Assembly (NCBI GenBank): GCA_004028505.1
Contig: MTKO01000075.1
Location: forward strand, 1-50,942
From: Candidatus Electrothrix aarhusensis
GTDB lineage: Bacteria; Desulfobacterota; Desulfobulbia; Desulfobulbales; Desulfobulbaceae
Length of the DNA stretch: 50,942 nt
Direction of reading: 5' to 3'
How positions within the stretch are numbered: the stretch's first letter is position 1; every line of letters starts with the position of its first letter. The notes under the pieces were generated by a model. It ran no database searches. It saw only the letters and a program-made list of their open reading frames with translations, and was not told where the DNA came from. Made by a program: the position numbers and the translations under genes. Positions 36,909-46,216 of the stretch are shown here, in pieces.

Positions 36909-39900
36909 TTAGGCTGTGAGTCCTTTAAGAGCCCCAACAAGTTTTTCCAACAGAGCAAAATGACTCTTTTCTATTCCCTTTGGCAGTTCTTTCTCCAAAA
37001 CAAAGGCGGTTTCAGCAAGCTGACTTAGTCCGAGATTAAGGAGGCCTCCTTTCATGGCATGGCCCTGACGCCCCCCCTCTATGCCATCTCCGTTTTCCAT
37101 ATGCTTGCGAAGATCAACAAGTCCCTGGGCAAGCGATTCGGCATAGGTAGAAAGCACTGTTTGGGCATCATCTCGTTCTAGTTCAAAATGTTTCATGAGA
37201 TGTTGCATTACGTCATCCCATGAGACGACTTCAGTTGTCTGCTCTTCCTCTTTAGCCAGAGACGAAGGTGCCTGCTCTCCGCTTTTTTTATCAAAATTAT
37301 GCAGTATCTTTAAAAGAGAATACTTCTTGTATGGCTTACTGAGATACTCATCCATCCCAGCCTCAAGGCATTGTTTCCGATCTTCATACATAGCATTGGC
37401 CGTGACAGCAACAATATACACATGTCCGCCTATGAGCCGATCATGAAGCTGGTCCGAGACCGCGTCAAGCTCAGGCAAATCAATTGCCACCCCCTGCTCA
37501 ACCTGTCGTATATAACGGGTGGCTGTCAACCCATCCATAATCGGCATCTGCATATCCATGAAGATAAGATCAAAATGCTGTCGACTTAAATACGAAAGAG
37601 CCTCAAGTCCATTATTAGCCACTGAGACCTGCTGCCCTTGTTTTTCAAGGATTATCACGGCAAGTCGCTGGTTGGCGGGGTTATCTTCAACCAGTAAAAC
37701 ATCAAGACATTGCTTGGAGGACGTTGGCACCTCCTGCTGTTGTTCTATACCTGTCATCGGATGTTTTGCCTCTTCCAGCAAGAGATTAAAAGAGAAAATA
37801 CTCCCGACACCTAAGGTGCTTTTCAGATAAATCTCACTCCCCATCAGTTGAAGAAGACGATTACTGATGGCAAGACCAAGGCCGGTTCCCCCAAAATCTC
37901 GAGTTATCGAACTGTCAGCCTGGGTGAAGTTAGCAAAGATATTCTCCTGCTGATCCTGAGAAATACCGATACCTGTATCACTGATCGTAAAAATTGCTGA
38001 GCAGTAATTTGCATGGGTGGAGCGAATATTGACCTCAAGCGTTACATTCCCCTGGTGGGTGAATTTGATAGCGTTACCCACGAGATTCAGCAGTACCTGC
38101 CTAATTCGCAAAGAATCTCCCTGTGGGTAACAGTCATCATCATTTATAACGTTCAGGCGGAGCTCAATTCCCTTTTGCTCCCCCAGTATCTTTAATGTTT
38201 GGATAACCTCTTCGGCAAGCTGCCGTGGCCTAAAAGGACGATAATCAAGTTCCAATTTACCTGCCTCAATTTTTGAAAAGTCAAGAATATCATTAATAAG
38301 TGATAAAAGGACACAGGCTGAGCTGTTGACATTCTCAACAAAGCCTTTTTGTTCAGGAAATAATTTCGTATCAAGAAGAAGTTCCGTCATTCCTATGATA
38401 GAATTCATAGGGGTACGAATTTCATGACTCATATTGGCGAGAAATTCACTCTTTGCCTTATTGGCACTGTCCGCCTGTTGCCGAGCCTTTTTCAAATCCG
38501 TTATATTCTCTTTTGTAACGATAATATGAGTTATCTCATTTTCTTCATTACGAATCGGAGAGGCAACAACATTTTCCTCATAAAGAGCGCCGTCCTTCTT
38601 TTTATTAACCAGTTCTCCAGTCCATTCGTCACCGGCTCGAACAGTAGACCACATTTTTTTATACACATCAGCCTCGGCCTTGCTGGGTGCCAATATCTCC
38701 AAACTTTGACCGATAATCTCATACGCATTATACCCGGTTGTACTGACAAAGGTTCTGTTGACGTACTCGATAATTCCATCAGTACTGGTAATGACAACCG
38801 AGTTAGAACTTTGTTCCACAGCCTGACTGAGACGTTGTATTTTCTCAAACATTTCATTTTGGCTACTCATATCCTCAAAAAGATAGAGTTCTCTTTTCGT
38901 TTCCTTATGCCTGTCACTCCCGATAGAAACCTGACGGACCTTGCTCCAGAACGGTTGCTGCTCTCTCACTCCGAGCTCTGTCTTTTTCACCATGGAAAAC
39001 ATTCGTCCACTGCCGTCCCAGCATTCGGCTTCTTTTCCGGCAAAAATAACTGATCGAAAATCAGACCAAGGCATCTCCAATATCTCATCAAAAGAGTAGC
39101 CAAACATACTCTCAAAAGTCGTATTCACCCGAATAATCCGTTCATCCTGAACCAGAATAAGCCCGAGCATGGTATTATCCAGAATAACCTTCAGCTCAGC
39201 TAGAGCCGAATGAAGGCGTTCATCCATCTGCCGAGCAGCAGTAATATCCTGGGCCATCAGCATAAGCCCGCTGGCAATTTCCCGGCCCTGTTCGCTCTTT
39301 GCTTTAATAGGTGAAAGATAGACTTCAATAATCAGCTGATTATGTCCCCCTTTGTCCGCCTCCTTTATTCTTCCGTCCGCATCATGAGAAAGGTCAGATG
39401 TCCCTACCGTAAAGGTATACGACCCCTTTCGCAGTGCATTATCAATTAAAACATTGAATTGTTCCTCACGATTTTTTATGTGAGGATGAAATTCAGTTAC
39501 TTTTTTCCCAACGACCTCTTCGGCCTTAAAGCCAAAAAGTTTCTCGGCAACCGGATTAAAATACGTAACGACGAGATTCATATCCGTCGCAACAATACCC
39601 ATAACCTGTGATGATCTCAGAAGATTATCTATAAAAATATTTCGTTGACGAAGCTCTGTTGTCTTTGCCTCAACGATATCCCAAAGTTCTTCATCTTTCC
39701 GCTGAATCAAATTCAGCATATTATTAAATTGATTAATCAGCGGTGTAAACTCGTTGGTCACGCTGGACTCAATTCTATTGTTCAAATCCCCATCGCTGAT
39801 CTTATGAACAAGCTGATTCAGCTCTTTAATAGGATTAAGAACCGAGCCTGTAATGAAAAAAATCAGCATGATGGAGCAACAAAGGCCGACAAAAAGAATA

Positions 39901-40802
39901 ATTATAAAATGTTGCCCGAATTCTTTTTTGGTGGCCAGAACCAACCTAGAGGGATGAGAAAGAATAATAAAACTGGTCGTGCTGTTTTCCATTCCCGGAA
40001 TATATTTAATTTTCACATACATTTTTTCTTTAAAAAAAGAGCTTTCATGTATGAGATCAATGGCACCGGGTAACAGCACTGATGATTTATAAAAAGGATA
40101 CTTATCGCCTTCTCGAAGAATATCCTCAGGGGGGAGAGTCGTTGCAATAACACTGTTGTCACTAACGAGGGTTATATCCATGTGGGAATATATGGGGAAA
40201 CGCAACAGGAAGGAGCTGTCCATAAGATAACAGCTAAAAACAAAAAATCTTTGTGAAGAATACGGCAACATGACAGGAACAGCGGCAATCATATAAAAAA
40301 GTTTCCGGCCTTGTGGTTCCATGCCAATGCCGGAATCGACCATGATAATGGTACTAAAAGACTGACCCGTTGCCATTTTTTCCTGAATACCCTGATATCG
40401 GGCCAACGACGTGGCGATATCAAGGGACTTTTCGGAAAAGGCAATAACTTCATTGGCAGTATTGCTCAGAAAGAGTATATCACCACTCTTTTTTCCTTTA
40501 AGAGCGCGAAACATCGCAACCAAGGACTGTTCTCCGTCTGCATCCTGCATCTGACGGAGGACAAGCTCATCCGCCATGCCCTTGGCTGTGAATAGCAACT
40601 GGCGAGTAAAGAGCTCAAAACAGGTGCTCGCAACGCTTTCAGTGTTGAAAAATTCTGTTGCAACGTCCCTTTCTATTTTCTGACCGGTCACATAATAGCT
40701 TATCAGGATACTGGTTCCACTGATCAAGGTGACCAGAACCAGAACTGTAAGCATCATGCTGAAACGGAGTCGCCTGTAAAAGGGAACGCTTTCGCTTTGC
40801 AT
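36909..40802 (-). CDS. Giant hybrid histidine kinase (sensor-HAMP-PAS3-HisKA-HATPase-REC-HPt)
   Basis: A 1297-residue inner-membrane hybrid kinase, first of the five-gene signalling operon. TM1 (about 15-38) and TM2 (about 305-328) enclose a periplasmic sensor. A HAMP domain (SVLNPIKELNQLVHKISDGD), three PAS/PAC domains and HisKA ([20 protein letters not shown]) follow. The ATPase has NLVGNAIKF, DTGIGISQ and GTGLGLAI. REC has LIFMDMQMPIMDG and the same kind of insertion before HVYIVAVTANAM as its neighbour kinase. HPt has RQGHAMKGGLL. Both kinases share the layout, so one may have arisen by duplication with a new sensor. Confidence 0.88.
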   Translation of the reverse strand: MQSESVPFYRRLRFSMMLTVLVLVTLISGTSILISYYVTGQKIERDVATEFFNTESVASTCFELFTRQLLFTAKGMADELVLRQMQDADGEQSLVAMFRALKGKKSGDILFLSNTANEVIAFSEKSLDIATSLARYQGIQEKMATGQSFSTIIMVDSGIGMEPQGRKLFYMIAAVPVMLPYSSQRFFVFSCYLMDSSFLLRFPIYSHMDITLVSDNSVIATTLPPEDILREGDKYPFYKSSVLLPGAIDLIHESSFFKEKMYVKIKYIPGMENSTTSFIILSHPSRLVLATKKEFGQHFIIILFVGLCCSIMLIFFITGSVLNPIKELNQLVHKISDGDLNNRIESSVTNEFTPLINQFNNMLNLIQRKDEELWDIVEAKTTELRQRNIFIDNLLRSSQVMGIVATDMNLVVTYFNPVAEKLFGFKAEEVVGKKVTEFHPHIKNREEQFNVLIDNALRKGSYTFTVGTSDLSHDADGRIKEADKGGHNQLIIEVYLSPIKAKSEQGREIASGLMLMAQDITAARQMDERLHSALAELKVILDNTMLGLILVQDERIIRVNTTFESMFGYSFDEILEMPWSDFRSVIFAGKEAECWDGSGRMFSMVKKTELGVREQQPFWSKVRQVSIGSDRHKETKRELYLFEDMSSQNEMFEKIQRLSQAVEQSSNSVVITSTDGIIEYVNRTFVSTTGYNAYEIIGQSLEILAPSKAEADVYKKMWSTVRAGDEWTGELVNKKKDGALYEENVVASPIRNEENEITHIIVTKENITDLKKARQQADSANKAKSEFLANMSHEIRTPMNSIIGMTELLLDTKLFPEQKGFVENVNSSACVLLSLINDILDFSKIEAGKLELDYRPFRPRQLAEEVIQTLKILGEQKGIELRLNVINDDDCYPQGDSLRIRQVLLNLVGNAIKFTHQGNVTLEVNIRSTHANYCSAIFTISDTGIGISQDQQENIFANFTQADSSITRDFGGTGLGLAISNRLLQLMGSEIYLKSTLGVGSIFSFNLLLEEAKHPMTGIEQQQEVPTSSKQCLDVLLVEDNPANQRLAVIILEKQGQQVSVANNGLEALSYLSRQHFDLIFMDMQMPIMDGLTATRYIRQVEQGVAIDLPELDAVSDQLHDRLIGGHVYIVAVTANAMYEDRKQCLEAGMDEYLSKPYKKYSLLKILHNFDKKSGEQAPSSLAKEEEQTTEVVSWDDVMQHLMKHFELERDDAQTVLSTYAESLAQGLVDLRKHMENGDGIEGGRQGHAMKGGLLNLGLSQLAETAFVLEKELPKGIEKSHFALLEKLVGALKGLTA

Positions 40803-41099
40803 AGGAGTGAAGAGTCGTAAATAAGAAGCAGTAGAGCGATACCTCTGCCTCGCTCCGCCTCAGTTTAAGACACAGCCCCAGAAATCGGGCGGAACAAGGA
40901 GCCGGACAGCTGTCTACGGCAATGCTGCAGCCGGTGGAACAGAAAATCGTTGGACCTGAGAAACAAATCCGACATTTTCAATGCCGGAAGTTCATGAAAA
41001 AACCAGGGCAATTACCAAAAACGCTTGGAAACTACCCCTTCCCCGTAACGTCTAAAAAAAAATTCCCAGACGACTAACTGACGTTTCTCTGATGGATTA

Positions 41100-41507
41100 T
41101 CAATGGATCCCGGCTGCGTTCATCTCCGCAGTGTATTTATGATCAACGACAAAAATATGATCAATCAGCCAGTCAATAACCGCCTTGGAAATTTTAACCA
41201 CCACAAACATGGCTCGTCCCTTCTCAATTTCAACCAGTCCTTCATTCAGCTGGTCGGTAAAAATGACATGGGCTCTCTTATGAGCAGCAATACCGGAGTA
41301 CCCTATTCTCTCCAAGGCCTTTTCTTCTTCAGCAAGATGATATTTTGTATAGTCGATCAAGTCTCTAAGAACCGGTTCAATAACCTCTGCCCCCTTGCCG
41401 CTTTTCATCATCTCATGCAGCTGATTAGCAATATCAAAAAGTTTCTTATGATGACTGTCAAACCGTGAAACGCCTACACTGTATTCATCTTTCCAAGGAT
41501 AAAGCAT
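41100..41507 (-). CDS. Bacteriohemerythrin
   Basis: A 135-residue O2-binding di-iron protein. ATG 41507 has GGAGAAG upstream and begins MLYPWKDEYSVGVSRFDSHH; the longer open frame is not needed. All seven usual iron ligands are present: H20, H57, E61, H76, H80, H117 and D122. Stand-alone bacteriohemerythrins bind or carry oxygen in micro-oxic and anaerobic bacteria. It lies 300 bases upstream of the signalling operon on the same strand, so it may be transcribed separately. The link to oxygen sensing is suggestive only. Confidence 0.92.
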   Translation of the reverse strand: MLYPWKDEYSVGVSRFDSHHKKLFDIANQLHEMMKSGKGAEVIEPVLRDLIDYTKYHLAEEEKALERIGYSGIAAHKRAHVIFTDQLNEGLVEIEKGRAMFVVVKISKAVIDWLIDHIFVVDHKYTAEMNAAGIH

Positions 41508-42045
41508 TTTTCTTCTCCGCGATATATAGTTATAACATAAAGAATGCATTATACATTCCATTTCAGCCTTGTTAACAGCGAAGACTACAGAACCCTCCAT
41601 TCTCCCCGGACCTCTTCCCGTTCCCTCTCCAAGAAGAGGGAAAGAGCATATATCCGATTTTACACAGAGGCCTCGAAAAACACAACTTAATATTAATAAG
41701 TTGCATCCTTTACTCTCTTCCTACAAACAACAAAATAAACAAAATATTTAAAACTATCCCTACAACATACCGTTGCGATGAGCATATCATGTTACAGACA
41801 GGTGTTCAAGAATTGAGTTAACCAATCTCGATAATGCGAATCGATTCCCCCAAAAAAACGAAATTTCATATCGTTACTTATATAAAGTAAATTCATTTCA
41901 GATATACTGAAATTTTGGTTGAAAACGGAAGAAAAATTCGGGATATTACTCTTCGATGAGATTATATACAATATACTACTTATACAGGATAGTCTCCCCT
42001 CTGTAACGGATTCTCTCTCTACAGAATATTACCCAGGAGTTTTCA
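41508..42045. other. Divergent intergenic region with a palindrome
   Basis: More than 500 bases, AT-rich, between the hemerythrin gene (minus) and the persulfide-dioxygenase-like gene (plus). No gene is visible. It must hold two promoters; the palindrome at 41895-41913 is the best regulatory candidate. CCAGGAGT just before ATG 42046 is a good ribosome binding site. Confidence 0.4.
41895..41913. promoter_or_regulatory. Palindrome, candidate operator
   Basis: ATTTCAG-ATATA-CTGAAAT: 7-base arms around a 5-base centre, about 130 bases upstream of the sulfur enzyme gene. The size fits the operator of a dimeric regulator. No regulator gene is adjacent. Confidence 0.4.
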
Positions 42046-43221
42046 ATGGCAATTTACAGCTACCAAGCAATCGATCTGTTCCACTGGCTCACAGATAAAG
42101 AAGATATTGTTGTTCTTGATGTACGGAACGAAAAAGATTTTTCTCGTTTTCATATAGAATCTCCGTATCCTTTTGAACTCCATAACGTCTCCTATTATGA
42201 TTTTATGGAAGTAGAAGAGGAGGCAGTCGCACGCGTTCCATCTGATCGTCGCATTCGCATTGTCTGCGCAAAAGAAGGGTCTGCAAAATATGTTGCGGAA
42301 ATCCTCGATAAAAATGGTTTTACAGATGTGGGGTATCTTTCAGGAGGCTTTAAGAGCTGGGGCAACATGCTGGTACCAAAATTGGTAACCGATGAAAATG
42401 ACTATCAACTCTATCAGTTTATCCGACCGGGAAAAGCCTCATGCTCCTACGGATTTCTCCATAATAAAGAGATGATACTGTTCGACCCTTCGCGCAATAT
42501 AGACTTCTATCTTGATTTTGCTGCGGAGAAAAAATGCACCATCACTAAAACTTTTGAAACCCATCTTCAGGCGGATTATATCTCTGGCTCCAGAATACTC
42601 TCGGAAAAAACAGGCGCGATATTCTACGGCAACCAAAGGGATTTCGGCGATTCAAATAATCCATACACACCAGTTATCGATGGTGAGCTGCATCGTTTTT
42701 CAGACAGCAACAGCAGCCCGGCAGTTAAAGTACTGTGTACTCCCGGCCATACGCCAGGCTCTACGTCGTATATCATCAACGACCGCTACATGATCTCTGG
42801 TGACACCGTCTTTATCTCTTCGGTGGGTCGACCCGATCTCGGGGGACAAGCTGCTTCCTGGGCAATCATGCTCTATAAAACAATCGGCATGATCAAAAAT
42901 CTTAATAGGAATCTTGCCGTTCTCCCTGCCCATTACATGAACTGGGAAGAAGCGAATGACCAGCTGATCTTTACAACCTCCCTCGGAGATGCTATTGAAC
43001 GAAATAAAACAATTTACTCCATTGCAAGTGAGAAAGAATTTATTCAGTTCATCCGGGATAATATGCGAGATCAACCCGAAGAATATGCCGCTATCAGATT
43101 AATTAATGCCAATAAAGAGCAGGTGGACAGCACGCGAGCAGAAGAGCTGGATATCGGCAAAAATGAATGCGCAGCCACAGCCTATGCCAAGACGCAAGCA
43201 GAAAAAGATGCTGCTTCGTAA
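42046..43221 (+). CDS. Rhodanese / metallo-beta-lactamase fusion (persulfide-dioxygenase-like)
   Basis: A 391-residue protein of the CstB/SdoA type with the rhodanese domain first. The rhodanese part has VVLDVRNEKDFSRFHI and the nucleophile C74 in IVCAKEG. The MBL part has ETHLQADYISGS (173-178 HLQADY instead of HxHxDH), CTPGHTPGS (H235) and SGDTVF (D253). The three residues that bind the single iron in ETHE1 (first His, later His, Asp) are kept, while the second zinc-site residues are replaced by Q and Y, as in mononuclear persulfide dioxygenases. It should oxidise or transfer persulfide sulfur, useful in a sulfidic habitat. There is no signal peptide, so it should be cytoplasmic. Confidence 0.85.
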   Translation: MAIYSYQAIDLFHWLTDKEDIVVLDVRNEKDFSRFHIESPYPFELHNVSYYDFMEVEEEAVARVPSDRRIRIVCAKEGSAKYVAEILDKNGFTDVGYLSGGFKSWGNMLVPKLVTDENDYQLYQFIRPGKASCSYGFLHNKEMILFDPSRNIDFYLDFAAEKKCTITKTFETHLQADYISGSRILSEKTGAIFYGNQRDFGDSNNPYTPVIDGELHRFSDSNSSPAVKVLCTPGHTPGSTSYIINDRYMISGDTVFISSVGRPDLGGQAASWAIMLYKTIGMIKNLNRNLAVLPAHYMNWEEANDQLIFTTSLGDAIERNKTIYSIASEKEFIQFIRDNMRDQPEEYAAIRLINANKEQVDSTRAEELDIGKNECAATAYAKTQAEKDAAS

Positions 43222-43276
43222 GCTGGAAATACTTTTTTCCACGCGTCGACCTGTCGACGGGGAGAGGAACCTCACC

Positions 43277-44125
43277 ATGTGCATAATGATACGCTGCCTC
43301 ACCCGTTATACCGTCCTCGCTCTTTGTGCTGCATGGACTGCATTTCCCCTTCCTTCCACCGCAGCTGCAACAGCTGCACCTCTCACTCAGCAAGACGCTT
43401 TACCCACAACACCAAAAGCGGATCGTCTTATGACCCAAGCGGAACCACGGGTCAAAAAAGAGCTCGCACGCAAGGGCATGCGCCTCGGGCAGCCGGTTTT
43501 TATGCGCATCTTCAAGCTCTCAAAGCAGCTTGAACTATGGCTGTACAACAGAGGAAAATTTAGACTCTTCAAAACGTATCCTATTTGCAGCTACTCCGGG
43601 TATGTTGGGCCGAAACTGGCTGAGGGGGATTGGCAAAGCCCGGAAGGTTTTTACACGGTCTCTGCCGAACAGATGAACCCGAAAAGCAGATTTCATCTCT
43701 CTTTCAACATCGGATACCCCAACAGGTCCGATGTTGAAAGAAGCTGCACAGGCAGTGCCATCATGGTCCATGGCAATTGCATCTCACAGGGATGTTTTGC
43801 AATGGGCAATGAACAGATAGAGGAAATCTATCTTCTCGCTTATCAGGCCTTTCTTCACGGGCAAGAACAGTTTAATATCCACATTTTTCCCTTTCCTATG
43901 ACCCGTGATAACTTGGTCAAATATCGCTACTCGCCTTGGTACGACTTTTGGTCAAATCTGGCTGCTGGCTATAATGCCTTTGAGCAAACACGGCAGGTGC
44001 CAATAATCTCCACAGCCGGAGGAAGATATGTCTTTGAGGATGAAAAAAAGCAGTGGATACGGAAACGCTGGGTATTGATACAGAAAGAGAAGAGTCTACA
44101 GGAGAAACAACATCAGAGGAGATAA
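43277..44125 (+). CDS. L,D-transpeptidase (YkuD family), YafK-like
   Basis: A 283-residue exported enzyme. ATG 43277 is preceded by GGGGAGAGGAAC. A signal peptide (TRYTVLALCAAWTAFPLPST) leads to a YkuD domain with LELWLYNRGKFRLFKTYPI and the catalytic block IMVHGNCISQGCFAMG (His and Cys of the HxxxxSxGC signature). The arrangement resembles YafK/DpaA, which act on meso-Dap links of peptidoglycan or on lipoprotein anchors. It lies 55 bases after the sulfur enzyme gene, so it may share its transcript, without an evident functional link. Confidence 0.88.
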   Translation: MCIMIRCLTRYTVLALCAAWTAFPLPSTAAATAAPLTQQDALPTTPKADRLMTQAEPRVKKELARKGMRLGQPVFMRIFKLSKQLELWLYNRGKFRLFKTYPICSYSGYVGPKLAEGDWQSPEGFYTVSAEQMNPKSRFHLSFNIGYPNRSDVERSCTGSAIMVHGNCISQGCFAMGNEQIEEIYLLAYQAFLHGQEQFNIHIFPFPMTRDNLVKYRYSPWYDFWSNLAAGYNAFEQTRQVPIISTAGGRYVFEDEKKQWIRKRWVLIQKEKSLQEKQHQRR

Positions 44126-44159
44126 AAAAAGCTGTTCCGCATCATAAAACGGAACAGCT
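44124..44159 (-). terminator. Rho-independent terminator for the sleB-like gene
   Basis: AGCTGTTCCG (44130-44139) and CGGAACAGCT (44150-44159) form a perfect 10-bp stem. On the minus strand the stem is followed by seven T. It lies 36 bases past the stop of the minus-strand hydrolase gene. Confidence 0.85.
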
Positions 44160-44195
44160 GGAAACAGCGTTTAAAAGCGCAAATTAAGCGATCGG

Positions 44196-44561
44196 CTAAT
44201 TTCGATAAAAAATATGTTCTCCATACTGAGCAACATAGTTTTTTTGGCCAGCCCATTTCGGATGCACATCTTCACGATGGTAAAAGGTGGCACCGTCTGT
44301 AAAATCAGGGGTGGTCATCGCTTTCATTGCGGTCTGGAGGCAATCGACAAAGGCATCTGTCTCCTTGGGCATATATGATTTCTGCAAAAACGTCCAGCTG
44401 AACTGGCGAGGGGCAGTGACAGTCTGCTCTACTGTTTTTTTATTTTGGCTTGCCCGGTTCAACGTAACATGGGCAACAGCAAGCTGGCCGATTTGCGGTT
44501 CACTCCTGGCTTCATGATAGACATTAAGAGTGAGCCACAGTAAGCCTTCAAGAAAACTCAT
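44196..44561 (-). CDS. Cell wall hydrolase, SleB family
   Basis: A 121-residue SleB-type (PF07486) hydrolase domain protein. ATG 44561 has AGGAAAAGG upstream; an earlier frame start is not needed. Family blocks are LTLNVYHEARSEP (E17 as the likely catalytic acid), AVAHVTLNRA, PRQFSWTF and GATFYHREDVHPKWA. SleB acts as a lytic transglycosylase on spore cortex, but in non-spore-formers these proteins act in wall turnover. The first residues are hydrophobic but no clear signal peptide is seen, so how it reaches the wall is unclear. A perfect terminator follows. Confidence 0.88.
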   Translation of the reverse strand: MSFLEGLLWLTLNVYHEARSEPQIGQLAVAHVTLNRASQNKKTVEQTVTAPRQFSWTFLQKSYMPKETDAFVDCLQTAMKAMTTPDFTDGATFYHREDVHPKWAGQKNYVAQYGEHIFYRN

Positions 44562-44944
44562 ACACCTTTTCCTCGTATAATTAGGGAGATTTGTACTAAC
44601 ACACAAAAACGGCTACTTTTTAACCTATCCCCTGTCATAAAGCAAGTGTCTATTTGTTTTACTGATCTTTTTAACACTCAAGCACCTGTATTTATAAAAA
44701 ATAAAAAAGTCATCTTTAATCATTTTTCATCATTTTTCCTCTCTCCCACGTACTGTTTCAAGTCGCTTCAACCTGAAAATCCTTTTCTGCACCCTCGCTC
44801 CTTTCCTCATGCAAGGCATTTTCTTGTATGGTATTATTCACTGAATATTTGAATCCACGCCCTCTATTCGTTACCAACAACGCTGAACAACAACGTATAC
44901 GCACGGCATCTTTCTCTCCATAGAAGCCTAGGAGCATCAATAGA
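44562..44944. other. Divergent intergenic region
   Basis: About 380 AT-rich bases between the hydrolase (minus) and livH (plus). No gene is seen. It is expected to carry both promoters; TAGGAGC near 44930 may be the livH ribosome binding site, though its spacing to ATG 44945 is long. Confidence 0.35.
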
Positions 44945-45859
44945 ATGGAATATTTCCTCCAGAACCTGATCAACGCTTTGCAATGGGGCAGCTTTTATGC
45001 TGTCATCTCTATCGGCTATTCTATGGTCTACGGCGTACTGATGCTGTTCAACTTCGCTCATGGAGATATCTTCATGGTGGGCACTTATATTGGATTTGGT
45101 ATCGCCACCCTCCTCCTCGCCCTGTTCGGCGCAGTCATGCCTGGCTGGATGATTTTCCTCTTCACCGTTGCTGTGACCATGTTTCTCACTGCCTGGGTCG
45201 GTGTGTTCGTTGAAGTAGTAGGATACCGTCCCTTGCGGAGTGCTCCCAGAGCCTCTGCGGCCATCACCGGACTGATGATCGGCATTATCTTTGAAACAGG
45301 TAATCTGATTATTCTCGGTGCAAAACGGCTCAGCTTCCCCACCCTGATAGAGTCAGTCAGCTATAACATCGGCGGGATCTATTTTACCAACGTCAAAATA
45401 CTGATCATTGTGGTCTCCCTGATCCTCATGCTGGCCCTGCACACCTTTATCCAAAAAACCAAATGGGGAATGGCCATGCGGGCCATGTCCTATGATTTTC
45501 AGGCCGTACCCCTTATGGGCGTATCCATTAACGTCCTGGCCCCCCTGACTTTTGCCATCGGAGCTGGCTTGGCCTCGGTTGCCGGTATTTTATACGGGCA
45601 GGCCTATCCGGTATTGGACCCGTACATGGGCATCCTGCTCGGCTGGAAGGCCTTTGTTGCGGCCATCCTCGGCGGTAGAGGCTCAATCATGGGAGCGGCC
45701 TTGGCAGGTTATCTCCTGGGAGCCATTGAAATCTTCACAGCCATGGTCTTTCCGTCGACCTTCCGCGACCTCATTGCCTACACCATCATCCTGATTATCC
45801 TGACCTTCCGGCCACGGGGGTTTTTCGGGATGGAACACAGTACGCAACTCAGACTCTAA
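44945..45859 (+). CDS. livH: Branched-chain amino acid ABC transporter permease LivH-like
   Basis: A 304-residue inner-membrane permease of the LivH family. Typical blocks are ALQWGSFYAVISIGYSMVYG, LMLFNFAHGDIFMVGTYIG, AITGLMIGIIFETGNL, GMAMRAMSYDFQAVPLMGV and ILGGRGSIMGAALAGYLLGA. Eight or so hydrophobic helices are seen. LivH normally works with LivM, LivG, LivF and a binding protein to import Leu/Ile/Val or urea. None of these is nearby; the next gene is a phosphatase 18 bases on. A lone livH is odd, so partners must be elsewhere. Confidence 0.92.
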   Translation: MEYFLQNLINALQWGSFYAVISIGYSMVYGVLMLFNFAHGDIFMVGTYIGFGIATLLLALFGAVMPGWMIFLFTVAVTMFLTAWVGVFVEVVGYRPLRSAPRASAAITGLMIGIIFETGNLIILGAKRLSFPTLIESVSYNIGGIYFTNVKILIIVVSLILMLALHTFIQKTKWGMAMRAMSYDFQAVPLMGVSINVLAPLTFAIGAGLASVAGILYGQAYPVLDPYMGILLGWKAFVAAILGGRGSIMGAALAGYLLGAIEIFTAMVFPSTFRDLIAYTIILIILTFRPRGFFGMEHSTQLRL

Positions 45860-45877
45860 TCATCTTTTTCCTGAACA

Positions 45878-46216
45878 ATGAACCTTTTATTTATTTGCAG
45901 TAAAAACAAGCTGAGGAGTCCAACAGGAGAAGAGGTCTTTTCGGCATACAATGAAATAAACGCCATCGGCTGCGGTACCAATGCCGATGCAGCAACGCCT
46001 TTAAGCGGTGATCTCATTGAATGGGCTGATATCATCTTTGCCATGGAAAAGATGCATCAGAGAAAGATAAACCATAAATTCAGAAAAATGCTGAAGGGCA
46101 AAAAGATAGTCTGCCTTGATATAGCGGATAATTACGACAGGATGGAACCTGCACTCATCGGCCTTTTAAAAAAGAAGGTCTTCAACTATATCCCCTTGCC
46201 GGAACACATCAAATGA
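45878..46216 (+). CDS. Low-molecular-weight protein tyrosine phosphatase family protein
   Basis: A 112-residue protein with the phosphatase loop C7-SKNKL-R13-S (CX5R) at the N-terminus, FICSKNKLRSPT. Near the middle IIFAMEKMHQRKI matches the family, and LDIADNYDRMEPALIGLLKK resembles the acid-loop region (DIPDxY), with A in place of P. It is shorter than classical LMW-PTPs (about 150 residues) but matches a compact subfamily of about 110. It overlaps the metallophosphoesterase start by four bases, so the two are coupled. Confidence 0.85.
   Translation: MNLLFICSKNKLRSPTGEEVFSAYNEINAIGCGTNADAATPLSGDLIEWADIIFAMEKMHQRKINHKFRKMLKGKKIVCLDIADNYDRMEPALIGLLKKKVFNYIPLPEHIK

Noticed and set aside
44945-45859. 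Urea-type permease (UrtB) instead of LivH
   Set aside because: The length (304 aa) and motifs fit LivH; UrtB is longer and has an extra N-terminal domain.
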